DNA of 32,648 nucleotides from Actinobacteria bacterium casp-actino2 (GTDB lineage: Bacteria > Actinomycetota > Acidimicrobiia > Acidimicrobiales > Ilumatobacteraceae), in assembly GCA_001510335.1 (NCBI GenBank), contig LFFB01000006.1, forward strand, positions 1 to 32,648, in the 5' to 3' direction. Of the stretch, positions 7,857 through 15,123 are shown piece after piece. Under the pieces are notes generated by a model, which worked only from the letters and a program-made list of their open reading frames with translations, did not search any database and had not been told where the DNA came from. Both the position numbers and the translations under genes were made by a program. Each line of letters opens with the position of its first letter. Positions within the stretch are counted from its first letter, which is position 1.

Positions 7857-8633
7857 ATGGATATCAACGGAGCAAGCGCAATTGTCACTGGTGGGGCGTC
7901 CGGTATCGGAGCTGCCACCGCTCGTCTTCTCGCCGCAAAGGGAGCCAAGGTCGTCATCGCCGACCTGCAGGCCGACAAGGGCGAGGCTTTGGCCAAAGAA
8001 ATTGGCGGAGCCTTCTGCAAGGTCGACGTCACCAAGACTGAAGACATCATGAACGCCGTCGAAATGGCCAAGGACATGGGACCACTGCGCGTGCTCGTGA
8101 ACTCGGCAGGTATCGGTTGGGCACAACGCACCGTTGGTAAAGACGGTTCGTACGATTCGGCCGCCAACCTTGATGCGTACAAGAAGGTCATCGCGATCAA
8201 CTTGGTCGGAACATTTGACTGCATCCGTTTGGCTGCCACTGCAATGAGCACCACCGAGCCCTTGAATGATGGCGAGCGCGGTGCAATCGTGAACATCGCA
8301 TCAGTTGCTGCATTCGATGGTCAGATTGGACAGGCTGCTTACTCATCATCAAAGGGTGGCGTAGTCGGAATGACATTGCCGATTGCTCGTGACTTGGCTG
8401 CAATTGGCGTTCGCGTCAACACAGTTGCTCCTGGCCTCATCAACACACCGATCTACGGTGAAGGCGAGGGCAGCGAGCAGTTCAAAGAGAAGTTGCAGAC
8501 CGGCGTGTTGTTCCCGAACCGTTTGGGTTACGGCACCGAGTTGGCTTCAATGGCCGTCGAGTGCGTGACCAACAGTTACATGAATGCCGAAACCATCCGC
8601 GTGGATGGCGGCATCCGCATGCCACCTAAGTGA
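7857..8633 (+). CDS. Short-chain dehydrogenase, HSD10-like 3-hydroxyacyl-CoA dehydrogenase
   Basis: The 258-residue protein is a classical SDR: NAD-binding TGGASGIG at 11-18, D36 after beta2 indicating NAD(H) preference, NSAG at 82-85, and the catalytic set S149, Y162, K166. The stretch IASVAAFDGQIGQAAYSSSKGGVVGMTLPIARDL, spanning about 147-180, and the ending IRVDGGIRMPP closely follow the HSD17B10 type, which oxidises 3-hydroxyacyl-CoA and 2-methyl-3-hydroxybutyryl-CoA in fatty-acid and isoleucine breakdown. That substrate is inferred from similarity recalled from the family. It is cytosolic. The gene stands alone with its own leaderless-type promoter and ends at a long palindromic terminator shared with the convergent lipoprotein gene. 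Confidence 0.85.
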   Translation: MDINGASAIVTGGASGIGAATARLLAAKGAKVVIADLQADKGEALAKEIGGAFCKVDVTKTEDIMNAVEMAKDMGPLRVLVNSAGIGWAQRTVGKDGSYDSAANLDAYKKVIAINLVGTFDCIRLAATAMSTTEPLNDGERGAIVNIASVAAFDGQIGQAAYSSSKGGVVGMTLPIARDLAAIGVRVNTVAPGLINTPIYGEGEGSEQFKEKLQTGVLFPNRLGYGTELASMAVECVTNSYMNAETIRVDGGIRMPPK

Positions 8634-8643
8634 TTTCGTGAAA

Positions 8644-8686
8644 CTGGTGTGGTTTTATTCGGCATAGCCAAATAAAACGACACCAG
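8644..8686. terminator. Bidirectional terminator (43-nt near-perfect inverted repeat)
   Basis: The arms CTGGTGT/ACACCAG, GTTTTATT/AATAAAAC and GGC/GCC pair with only two mismatches around an ATA loop. The A/T-rich middle of the stem provides U tracts on both strands. It lies between the convergent SDR and pentapeptide genes, which fits termination of both. Confidence 0.75.
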
Positions 8687-8699
8687 AAGCACACGGGGA

Positions 8700-9347
8700 T
8701 TATTCGGGGATGATGGCTCCGGTGATGTTTGCGCCGGTGAGAATTGCACCAGTCATGTTTGCGCCGGTGAGATCAGCGTAGAACAAGTTGGCGTTTGTGA
8801 AGTCCACGTTGGTGAGATCAGCGCCGGTCAACACTGCATCGGCGAACTTGGCCCCAGCAAAGTCTGCGCCGACGAGTGAAGCTCCATCAAGTTGAGCTTT
8901 GCGGAAGTTGGATCCTGCGCCTTTCACGTCAGCCAAATTCGCATTCGACAAAATGGCCACCGAAAAATTGGCGTCGGTCAAGGTTGCGCCACTGATATCT
9001 GCGCCACTCAAGTCGGCAAATGAAAAGCCGGTTTCACTGAGGTCGGCCTGTGAGAGGTTCGCCGAAGTCATTGTTGCGGAACCGAAAAATGACTTTGTTA
9101 AATCTGAACCTGACAAGTTCACTTCGGTCATGTCTTCGCCCTTGAAGTCGATGTCGATAAAGCTACTATTTGACAGATCTTGTCCCGCAAATTCGGTGGG
9201 TGCAGAATCTGCGACGGTATCGCTGGTGACTGATGCCGAGTCGGTTGACGGGGTTGATGATTCTTCTGAGTCATCACCGCCGCAACTTGCCAAGACGAAA
9301 AGTGAGATCAATGCGGTTGTTACTAATTTTTTTGACGTGTTTTTCAT
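8700..9347 (-). CDS. Pentapeptide-repeat lipoprotein
   Basis: A 215-residue protein with a lipoprotein signal peptide: basic start MKNTSKK, hydrophobic core, lipobox LASC with C22 as the lipidated residue. A Ser/Thr/Asp-rich linker follows (about 23-52). From about residue 55 to the end there are tandem pentapeptides of the A(D/N)Lxx type (ADLSGADISGATLTDANF, TGADLTNVDFTNANLFYADLTGANMTGA), which fold into a right-handed quadrilateral beta-helix. Function is unknown; the lipid anchor places it on the outer face of the membrane, unlike the cytosolic gyrase-protecting pentapeptide proteins. It has no close operon partner: argJ ends 95 bp upstream on the same strand and the SDR gene converges from the other side. 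Confidence 0.88.
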   Translation of the reverse strand: MKNTSKKLVTTALISLFVLASCGGDDSEESSTPSTDSASVTSDTVADSAPTEFAGQDLSNSSFIDIDFKGEDMTEVNLSGSDLTKSFFGSATMTSANLSQADLSETGFSFADLSGADISGATLTDANFSVAILSNANLADVKGAGSNFRKAQLDGASLVGADFAGAKFADAVLTGADLTNVDFTNANLFYADLTGANMTGAILTGANITGAIIPE

Positions 9348-9398
9348 AGTTCTGTCAAGTTAGTGAAGAACTAAGTCATGAACACTTGTAAAAAGTGT
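9348..9398 (-). promoter_or_regulatory. Gap between argJ and the lipoprotein gene holding two short inverted repeats
   Basis: AGTTCT/AGAACT (9348-9353 and 9367-9372) abuts the lipoprotein start codon, and ACACTT-N5-AAGTGT occupies 9382-9398. The second could be a weak argJ terminator and the first an operator or 5'UTR hairpin. Neither has a strong T tract or a recognised consensus. Confidence 0.25.
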
Positions 9399-9442
9399 GA
9401 CACTAGTTGCACCGTATCTGACATAACTTGTGGTGAAGATTT

Positions 9443-10600
9443 CTAGGTCGTGTAATCGGCATTAATGCGCACATAGCCGTCGGTGAGGTCGCAGCCCCAC
9501 ACAGTGCTGGTTGCTTGACCAGTTTGTAATGACACATGAATGCGGACATCGTCACCGCGCATGTATTCGCTCAGTTGCTTGAGCCCTGTTTCATTAACGG
9601 CAACTGGATACACCTCTTGATCACCAAAGCGAATAATGACTTTGTCTTGATCAATGTCGGTGTACTGACTGCATTTTCCGACAGCCATGGCAACTCGACC
9701 CCAATTGGGGTCGGCACCGTGAACCGCAGTTTTTACTAACGGTGAATTCACGATTGCTTTAGCGACAGTCTTGGCCTGTTCGCTGTCGCGGGCTTGGTCA
9801 ACGCATACTTCAATGAGCGTTTCGGCACCTTCACCATCACGGGCAACTTGTTTCGTGAGTGAACGGGTGACTTCTTCAAGCGCGATTTCCAATTCAGCCA
9901 GATCGACTGCGCCGGCAGCACCGCTGGCCAACACGATGGCCGTATCTGATGTCGATGTGTCGGTGTCGACCGAAACGCAATTAAATGTGCGATCAATGAC
10001 TCGACGCCAGATCGCATCAAGGGCATCACCTTCAACAGCAGCGTCGGTGAATGCCATGGTGATCAACGTCGCCATGTTCGGTTCAATCATGCCGACGCCT
10101 TTGGCAACACCAACAACTCGAGCCGGGCCAGCACCGATCGTTGCTTCGGCAATTTTGTGCACAGTGTCAGTGGTCATGATGCCGCGGGCGACGGAGTCTG
10201 CATCGTTATTGGGTAACGGAAACGGCAAGGACGCCAATCCAGTGCGAACTTTCTCAATGGGGTACGGGCGGCCGATGACTCCTGTTGAGGCAATGAGTAC
10301 ATCATGTGGGTCGCATCCGAGTTTGGCTGCGACGCCTTGCACTACTTCAAAAGCATTGGCAAGACCTTGTTCGCCCGTTGCAACATTGGCATTTTTGGAA
10401 ATCACCACGACGGCGCGAGCCGAATGACTTGCAATATGCTTGCACGAAACAAAAACACTCGGCCCAGCAAATCGGCTTTGTGTAAAGACGCCGGCTGCCG
10501 CAACAACATTGTCGGCAGCGACAACTGTGAAGTCTTCGCTGGTGTCTTTGATGCCGATATTGGTAACAAAACTGGTGAATCCTTGGGGCAGAGCAGTCAT
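9443..10600 (-). CDS. argJ: Bifunctional ornithine acetyltransferase/N-acetylglutamate synthase
   Basis: A 385-residue ArgJ moves the acetyl group from N-acetylornithine to glutamate in arginine synthesis, and bifunctional members also make N-acetylglutamate from acetyl-CoA. The precursor is self-cleaved before a Thr in the motif KGVGMIEPNMATLI; here the Thr is residue 178, giving alpha and beta chains of normal size. GADPNWGRVAMAVG near the C-terminal third is also characteristic. I chose the ATG at 10600 (MTALPQGF) over an in-frame one at 10645 because an AGGAG Shine-Dalgarno sequence overlaps the dapD stop and lies 5 nt upstream. It is the last gene of lysS-dapD-argJ. No other arginine gene is nearby. 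Confidence 0.95.
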   Translation of the reverse strand: MTALPQGFTSFVTNIGIKDTSEDFTVVAADNVVAAAGVFTQSRFAGPSVFVSCKHIASHSARAVVVISKNANVATGEQGLANAFEVVQGVAAKLGCDPHDVLIASTGVIGRPYPIEKVRTGLASLPFPLPNNDADSVARGIMTTDTVHKIAEATIGAGPARVVGVAKGVGMIEPNMATLITMAFTDAAVEGDALDAIWRRVIDRTFNCVSVDTDTSTSDTAIVLASGAAGAVDLAELEIALEEVTRSLTKQVARDGEGAETLIEVCVDQARDSEQAKTVAKAIVNSPLVKTAVHGADPNWGRVAMAVGKCSQYTDIDQDKVIIRFGDQEVYPVAVNETGLKQLSEYMRGDDVRIHVSLQTGQATSTVWGCDLTDGYVRINADYTT

Positions 10601-10608
10601 CGCAACTC

Positions 10609-11535
10609 CTAGTTTTTGTGGAGAGCGGCGTTGAGGCCACCCCAATTGCCCGAACGTTGTGTTGCTTCAATCGCACCGGTGACGCTGTTGCGACGGAACA
10701 ACAATCCGCTTGCCCCCGACAACGTGCGTCCTTTCACGACCTCGCCATCGGGCAACGTGATGAGCGATCCGCCGGTGACGTACAAGCCTGCTTCAACGAT
10801 GCATTCATCGCCAAGACTGATTCCGATGCCGGCATTTGCGCCGAGCAAGCAACGCTCACCAATACTGACAACTTCTTTCCCACCACCAGAAAGTGTGCCC
10901 ATGATTGAGGCACCGCCACCGATGTCGCTTCCATCACCAACAACCACACCGGCCGAAATTCGTCCTTCAACCATCGACGCACCAAGGGTGCCAGCATTGA
11001 AATTGCAGAAACCTTCATGCATGACAGTGGTGCCGGACGACAAGTAAGCACCGAGTCGCACTCGATTGGCGTCGGCAATGCGCACGCCAGATGGCACAAC
11101 GTAATCGGTCATACGTGGGAACTTGTCGAGGCCGTGAACATTAAGCAAGCGACCACTACGGCGTTCTTCCCAGCGAACTTGATCAATGTTTTCGGGCAAA
11201 ATTGGCCCGATATTGGTCCAGGCGACATTGGTGAGTAGCCCGAATGCGCCGTCGAGGTTGAGTGTGCGGGGCTTGGCCAGACGATGCGAGAGCAAGTGCA
11301 ATCGCAAGTACACATCGATCGCGTTGGTTGGTGCAGAGTCGGTATCAATCAGAATGGTCGCAACCGAAACCCGCACTCCACGCAATGCGTGGTGTTGATC
11401 ATCGGTGGAACGATCGGTGGTCGGTGCAGATTCGCCCCAACCAAGTTCGTGGAACCAAGCATCAAGAACGGTTCCGTCATTGCTCGAGCCATTATCAACT
11501 CGAGTGACCAGTGCGTGACCCCATGCTGCGGGCAT
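10609..11535 (-). CDS. dapD: Tetrahydrodipicolinate N-succinyltransferase, actinobacterial type
   Basis: The 308-residue protein catalyses the succinyl-CoA-dependent step of the diaminopimelate/lysine pathway, supplying the peptidoglycan cross-linking residue. The N-terminal third is the alpha/beta domain of the mycobacterial-type enzyme. The middle and C-terminal part is a left-handed beta-helix with hexapeptide repeats ([46 protein letters not shown]) and the family segment [31 protein letters not shown]. The ATG at 11535 has a strong AAGGAG Shine-Dalgarno sequence 5 nt upstream. It follows lysS by 24 bp and its stop overlaps the argJ ribosome-binding site, so the three are likely co-transcribed. 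Confidence 0.93.
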   Translation of the reverse strand: MPAAWGHALVTRVDNGSSNDGTVLDAWFHELGWGESAPTTDRSTDDQHHALRGVRVSVATILIDTDSAPTNAIDVYLRLHLLSHRLAKPRTLNLDGAFGLLTNVAWTNIGPILPENIDQVRWEERRSGRLLNVHGLDKFPRMTDYVVPSGVRIADANRVRLGAYLSSGTTVMHEGFCNFNAGTLGASMVEGRISAGVVVGDGSDIGGGASIMGTLSGGGKEVVSIGERCLLGANAGIGISLGDECIVEAGLYVTGGSLITLPDGEVVKGRTLSGASGLLFRRNSVTGAIEATQRSGNWGGLNAALHKN

Positions 11536-11559
11536 AACTACTCCTTATTGAACGTGCGA

Positions 11560-13113
11560 TTAAAACGCTTCAGGACGAAGCGTGGGGAACAAAATGACTT
11601 CTTTGATTGAAGAGACACCCGAAAGCAACATGGCAACACGATCCATGCCGATTCCGAGACCACCAGTTGGTGGTAAACCGAATTCGAGGGCGCGTAGGTA
11701 ATCTTCGTCAACAGTGCCGCGTTCAGCATCGCCGGCATCTTTGGCGGCTTGCTCTTCTTCAAAACGCATTCGTTGTTCAACTGGGTCGTTGAGTTCGCTA
11801 TAGCCATTGGCGAGTTCGCGAGCGCCGACGAACAGTTCAAAACGTTCAGTGATGAATGGATCGTTGCGATCGGAGCGTGCCAACGGAGAGATCTCAACTG
11901 GATGACCTGTGACAAATGTGGGACGAATGAGCGAAGACTCAGCGGTGAACTCAAAGATCGCTTCGATCATCTTGCCCGAACCCCAACGCTTGTCGTAGCG
12001 CATACCCAATTTGTCGGCGAGTGCACGAAGAGTTTCAACGGGCTGTGATGGATGGGTTTCAACACCAGTCTTTTCGGCGATGAGTTCCATCATGGTGGCA
12101 CGACGCCATGGTTCGGCAAGGTCGACAGTATGGACAATTCCAGCCGGGTCGGCGATACCAACAATGGTTGTGCCGATGGCATCGCGCGCTGCTTGCACAA
12201 TGAGTTCTTCGCAGATAGCCATGACTTCGCTGTAGTCGCCGAAAGCCTGATATAGCTCCATCATGGTGAACTCAGGGTTGTGGCGGGTGCTAATGCCTTC
12301 ATTACGGAAGACACGACCAATTTCGTAGACGCGCTCCATACCACCAACGATGAGTCGCTTGAGGTGAAGTTCGAGTGCGATGCGCAAGTACAACTGCATG
12401 TCGAGTGAATTGTGATGAGTTACGAAGGGTCGAGCATGTGCGCCGCCGGCTTCGACGTGCAAGACCGGTGTCTCAACTTCAATGAAGTCTTTGGCAGCCA
12501 ACGAACGACGAAAACTTGATATCACGGCATGGCGAACTTCAAATACACGACGTGCGTCTTCGTTAACGATGAGATCGGTGTAACGCTGACGGAAACGAGT
12601 GTCGGTATCGGTGAGACCCTTCCACTTGTTGGGAAGTGGACGCACTGCCTTGGACAACAACTCAAGTCGTGAGACCTTGATGGACAATTCACCCTTGCGA
12701 GTAGTCATGACATTGCCGTACACACCGACCCAGTCGCCAAGGTCAAGAGATGCGACATCGGCGAAACCTTCGTCGCCGATCACTGCCTTTGAAACAAACA
12801 ACTGAATATCAGATGAACGATCGCGAACGGTTCCGAAAATCAGTTTGCCCTGTTCGCGCTTGAGCATGATGCGCCCAGCGATGGCCACTTCATTTTCGGT
12901 CTCGGTGCCGGCCTCAAGGTGGCCCCAAGTAGCGCGAATCTCAGCCAGGGTGTGGGTGCGGTCAAAACGGTAGGGGTAGGGGTTGACTCCCTTGGCACGC
13001 ATGTCATCGAGTTGGCCAAGGCGACGGCTCTTTTCGGCCTGAAGTCCGCTTCCCGTCAGTTCGGAGACGTCGAGATCTACGTTTTCGTCGGGGGTATTTG
13101 ACTCTGCACTCAC
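11560..13113 (-). CDS. lysS: Lysyl-tRNA synthetase, class II
   Basis: LysS charges tRNA-Lys. The OB-fold anticodon-binding domain is visible in the N-terminal third (VAIAGRIMLKREQGKLIFGTVRDRSSDIQLFV), followed by the class II core. Motif 2 is FRNEGISTRHNPEFTMMELYQAF and motif 3 is GLGIGMDRVAML, with the C-terminus FPTLRPE typical of the family. I prefer the GTG at 13113 (517 residues, beginning VSAESNTPDENV) to the ATG at 13170: homologues start close to the GTG, and TACCGT (13128-13123) would place the transcript start only 2-3 nt before it. No Shine-Dalgarno sequence supports either. It leads the operon with dapD and argJ and diverges from the lpdA-like gene. Confidence 0.95.
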   Translation of the reverse strand: MSAESNTPDENVDLDVSELTGSGLQAEKSRRLGQLDDMRAKGVNPYPYRFDRTHTLAEIRATWGHLEAGTETENEVAIAGRIMLKREQGKLIFGTVRDRSSDIQLFVSKAVIGDEGFADVASLDLGDWVGVYGNVMTTRKGELSIKVSRLELLSKAVRPLPNKWKGLTDTDTRFRQRYTDLIVNEDARRVFEVRHAVISSFRRSLAAKDFIEVETPVLHVEAGGAHARPFVTHHNSLDMQLYLRIALELHLKRLIVGGMERVYEIGRVFRNEGISTRHNPEFTMMELYQAFGDYSEVMAICEELIVQAARDAIGTTIVGIADPAGIVHTVDLAEPWRRATMMELIAEKTGVETHPSQPVETLRALADKLGMRYDKRWGSGKMIEAIFEFTAESSLIRPTFVTGHPVEISPLARSDRNDPFITERFELFVGARELANGYSELNDPVEQRMRFEEEQAAKDAGDAERGTVDEDYLRALEFGLPPTGGLGIGMDRVAMLLSGVSSIKEVILFPTLRPEAF

Positions 13114-13249
13114 AAGAGTAAGACGGTAGTTGCTAGAGCGCCGTTGCGCTGAGTTCTTTTGCCCGTGCATTGTGAGAAACGATGATTGGTGAGTCGTTGA
13201 CTTGACCGCTGTCTCAGCCGAACCACTCGGTGGGCTCTAACCCGAGGGC

Positions 13250-13255
13250 TAGCCT
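13250..13255 (+). promoter_or_regulatory. -10 element of a leaderless promoter for the lpdA-like gene
   Basis: TAGCCT, 6 nt (GACCAC), then the ATG at 13262. The layout is identical to that before the SDR gene and dnaE2. Confidence 0.55.
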
Positions 13256-13261
13256 GACCAC

Positions 13262-14626
13262 ATGGCAGTACGTTTTCTCATTATTGGTGGCGGTCCCGCC
13301 GGAAATACCGCAGCGACATATGCGGCGCGCTTAGGCGCTGAAGTCATTATGGTCGAGCGAGAAATTGTTGGAGGTGCGGCCCACTTGATGGATTGCATTC
13401 CGTCCAAAACCATGATCGCAACTGGCGGAGCGATGACTTTCGGCCGTAAATCGGCTGGTATGGGCCTCGAAGAGATGCAACCCGAAGTTGACGTAGAGGC
13501 CTTAACTGACCGCATCGAAGACATTAAAGGTCATCTGTCAGATAGCACGACCGAACTATTGGTGAGTCAAGGTGTGCGCATCATCAAAGGAAGTGCCAGT
13601 TTTGCTTCGCCGCACAGTGCGATTGTGACGTCAGCCGATGGCAGCGAAGAAACGATTGAGTTTGATGCGACCATGATTTCAACGGGTTCACGCCCGCGAA
13701 TCCCCGATTGGGTGCAACCCGACGGTGAAAGAATTTTGACGACGCGCGATTGCTATCCGCCCAAGATTTTCCCGACCAATGTATGCATCGTTGGATCAGG
13801 TGTAACCGGCGTTGAGTTTGTGCATATGTTTGAATCGTTCGGGTCCAAGGTTTCGTTGGTTGTGAGCCGTCAACAAGTTCTGCCCGGCAAAGACCCCGAA
13901 GTTGCAGCAGTTCTTGAAGAAGACTTCTTACGACGCGGAGTGCGTTTGTTGAAAGGCGCGCGCGCCGAATCAATTGAGCGCGAAGGCGATGAAGTTGTGA
14001 TCAAATGTGATGACGGTCGTCAGGTTCGGGCGAGCCATGCGGTGCTCACAATTGGTTCAGTCCCTAATAGCGATGGGCTCAATCTTGATTTGGCTGGCGT
14101 TCACATGGATGGTGGCGGCTACGTTCCGATTAACCATCACTGCATCACGAATGTTGAACACATTTATGCGGCTGGTGACGTGAGCGGCAAATTGCCGCTG
14201 TCCTCGGTGGCATCAATGCAAGGTCGTAAAATTGCCGAGCATGTGATGGGATTGCATACTCGTGAACATCGTCATCTTGATTACGACAAAGCGGCATCAG
14301 CGATTTTCACCGAGCCCGAAATCGCCGATGTGGGACTCGCAGAAGCCGAAGCATTTGCGCACGGTCGCAAGATTCGTGTGACTAAGGTGCCGTTCTCGGC
14401 GACGCCCAAAGCATTGATTAACAATGATGCGCGTGGCTTCGTGAAAATCATTTCTGACCCAGCAACTGGTGTCGTGCTTGGTGGATCAATTGTGGGTCGC
14501 CATGCAGCTGAACTCATTAGCGTGATCGCTCTTGCTGTAACGGCCAATTTGAAAGTCTCTGACATCGTTGAAAGTCTTTTAGTCCACCCCGCCTTGGCAG
14601 AAGCCCTGGCCGAAGCAGCAGAATAA
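13262..14626 (+). CDS. lpdA: FAD-dependent pyridine nucleotide-disulphide oxidoreductase family protein, LpdA-like NAD(P)H quinone dehydrogenase
   Basis: A 454-residue two-dinucleotide-binding-domain flavoprotein. FAD binding is shown by GGGPAGNTAA (9-18) and by TNVEHIYAAGDVSG; the NAD(P) site is GSGVTGVEF. In lipoamide dehydrogenase the motif is GGxCxxxxCIPSK; here it is GGAAHLMDCIPSK, so the first redox Cys is Ala40 while Cys45 remains. The C-terminal HPALAE keeps the His and Glu of the usual catalytic pair. Loss of the disulfide matches the actinobacterial LpdA group, described as NAD(P)H:quinone reductases and not lipoamide dehydrogenases. It is therefore unlikely to be the E3 partner of the AceE encoded in this window. 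It starts a short operon with the RDD gene 6 bp downstream. Confidence 0.85.
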   Translation: MAVRFLIIGGGPAGNTAATYAARLGAEVIMVEREIVGGAAHLMDCIPSKTMIATGGAMTFGRKSAGMGLEEMQPEVDVEALTDRIEDIKGHLSDSTTELLVSQGVRIIKGSASFASPHSAIVTSADGSEETIEFDATMISTGSRPRIPDWVQPDGERILTTRDCYPPKIFPTNVCIVGSGVTGVEFVHMFESFGSKVSLVVSRQQVLPGKDPEVAAVLEEDFLRRGVRLLKGARAESIEREGDEVVIKCDDGRQVRASHAVLTIGSVPNSDGLNLDLAGVHMDGGGYVPINHHCITNVEHIYAAGDVSGKLPLSSVASMQGRKIAEHVMGLHTREHRHLDYDKAASAIFTEPEIADVGLAEAEAFAHGRKIRVTKVPFSATPKALINNDARGFVKIISDPATGVVLGGSIVGRHAAELISVIALAVTANLKVSDIVESLLVHPALAEALAEAAE

Positions 14627-14632
14627 ACACAC

Positions 14633-15103
14633 ATGAGCGATTTTGATCCACCCGTACTTGTTGAAACCCCGCAAGCCGACGCTTTAGCAAGTGTCGGGCA
14701 GCGCGCTCTGGCCCAAGTGTTAGATGGACTGATTATCGGAATCCCGTTGTTCGTTCTGACGCTGTCGTTCGGGGGCGATCTGACCGACACGCAGGACGAC
14801 AATCTGTTGTGGCTGACCCTGTTGTGGCTGGGCGTTGGCCTGTTTTACAACACGGCGTTCGTGGCCATTTCGGGTGCCACGCCGGGCAAACGCATCATGA
14901 AGTTGCGCGTGGTGAATCGCACCGACGGCTCACCGGTGAACTGGACCTACGCAGCTGTGCGCGCGCTGATACCCACCGTGGCCGGCGTGGTGCCGGTGAT
15001 CGGGTTCGCTTTGAACATTGCGGTGTATGTACGCGCAGCATTTCACCCGTTGCGTCAAGGTTTGCACGATGCCGCCGCTGGCACCATCGTTGTGAAGCGC
15101 TAA
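14633..15103 (+). CDS. RDD family membrane protein
   Basis: A 156-residue integral membrane protein. The RDD domain starts at about residue 20 (ASVGQRALAQVLDGLIIGIPL, with the R and D of the family motif). Hydrophobic segments lie at about 30-46, 58-80 and 107-131, and the conserved GATPGKRIMKLRVV (81-94) and GLHDAAAGTIVV (143-154) are clear. RDD proteins have been linked to transport or to membrane targeting of partners, but the function of this one is unknown. It follows the lpdA-like gene by 6 bp without a strong ribosome-binding site, so it is likely co-transcribed. Confidence 0.88.
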   Translation: MSDFDPPVLVETPQADALASVGQRALAQVLDGLIIGIPLFVLTLSFGGDLTDTQDDNLLWLTLLWLGVGLFYNTAFVAISGATPGKRIMKLRVVNRTDGSPVNWTYAAVRALIPTVAGVVPVIGFALNIAVYVRAAFHPLRQGLHDAAAGTIVVKR

Positions 15104-15105
15104 AA

Positions 15106-15123
15106 GATCAATAAACGTTGATC
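15106..15123. terminator. Short inverted repeat between the convergent RDD and biotin carboxylase genes
   Basis: GATCAA-TAAACG-TTGATC is a perfect 6-bp stem with a 6-nt loop. Its right arm overlaps the stop codon of the biotin carboxylase gene. There is no strong T tract, so termination is only a possibility. Confidence 0.3.

Noticed and set aside
9771-10427. Long open frame on the plus strand opposite argJ (218 codons)
   Set aside because: It is a shadow of the argJ codon pattern, with no ribosome-binding site or recognisable domain.
13114-13170. ATG start for lysS at 13170
   Set aside because: The added 19 residues are low in family resemblance; a GTG at 13113 matches homologue starts and lies just after a TACCGT hexamer. 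This remains uncertain.
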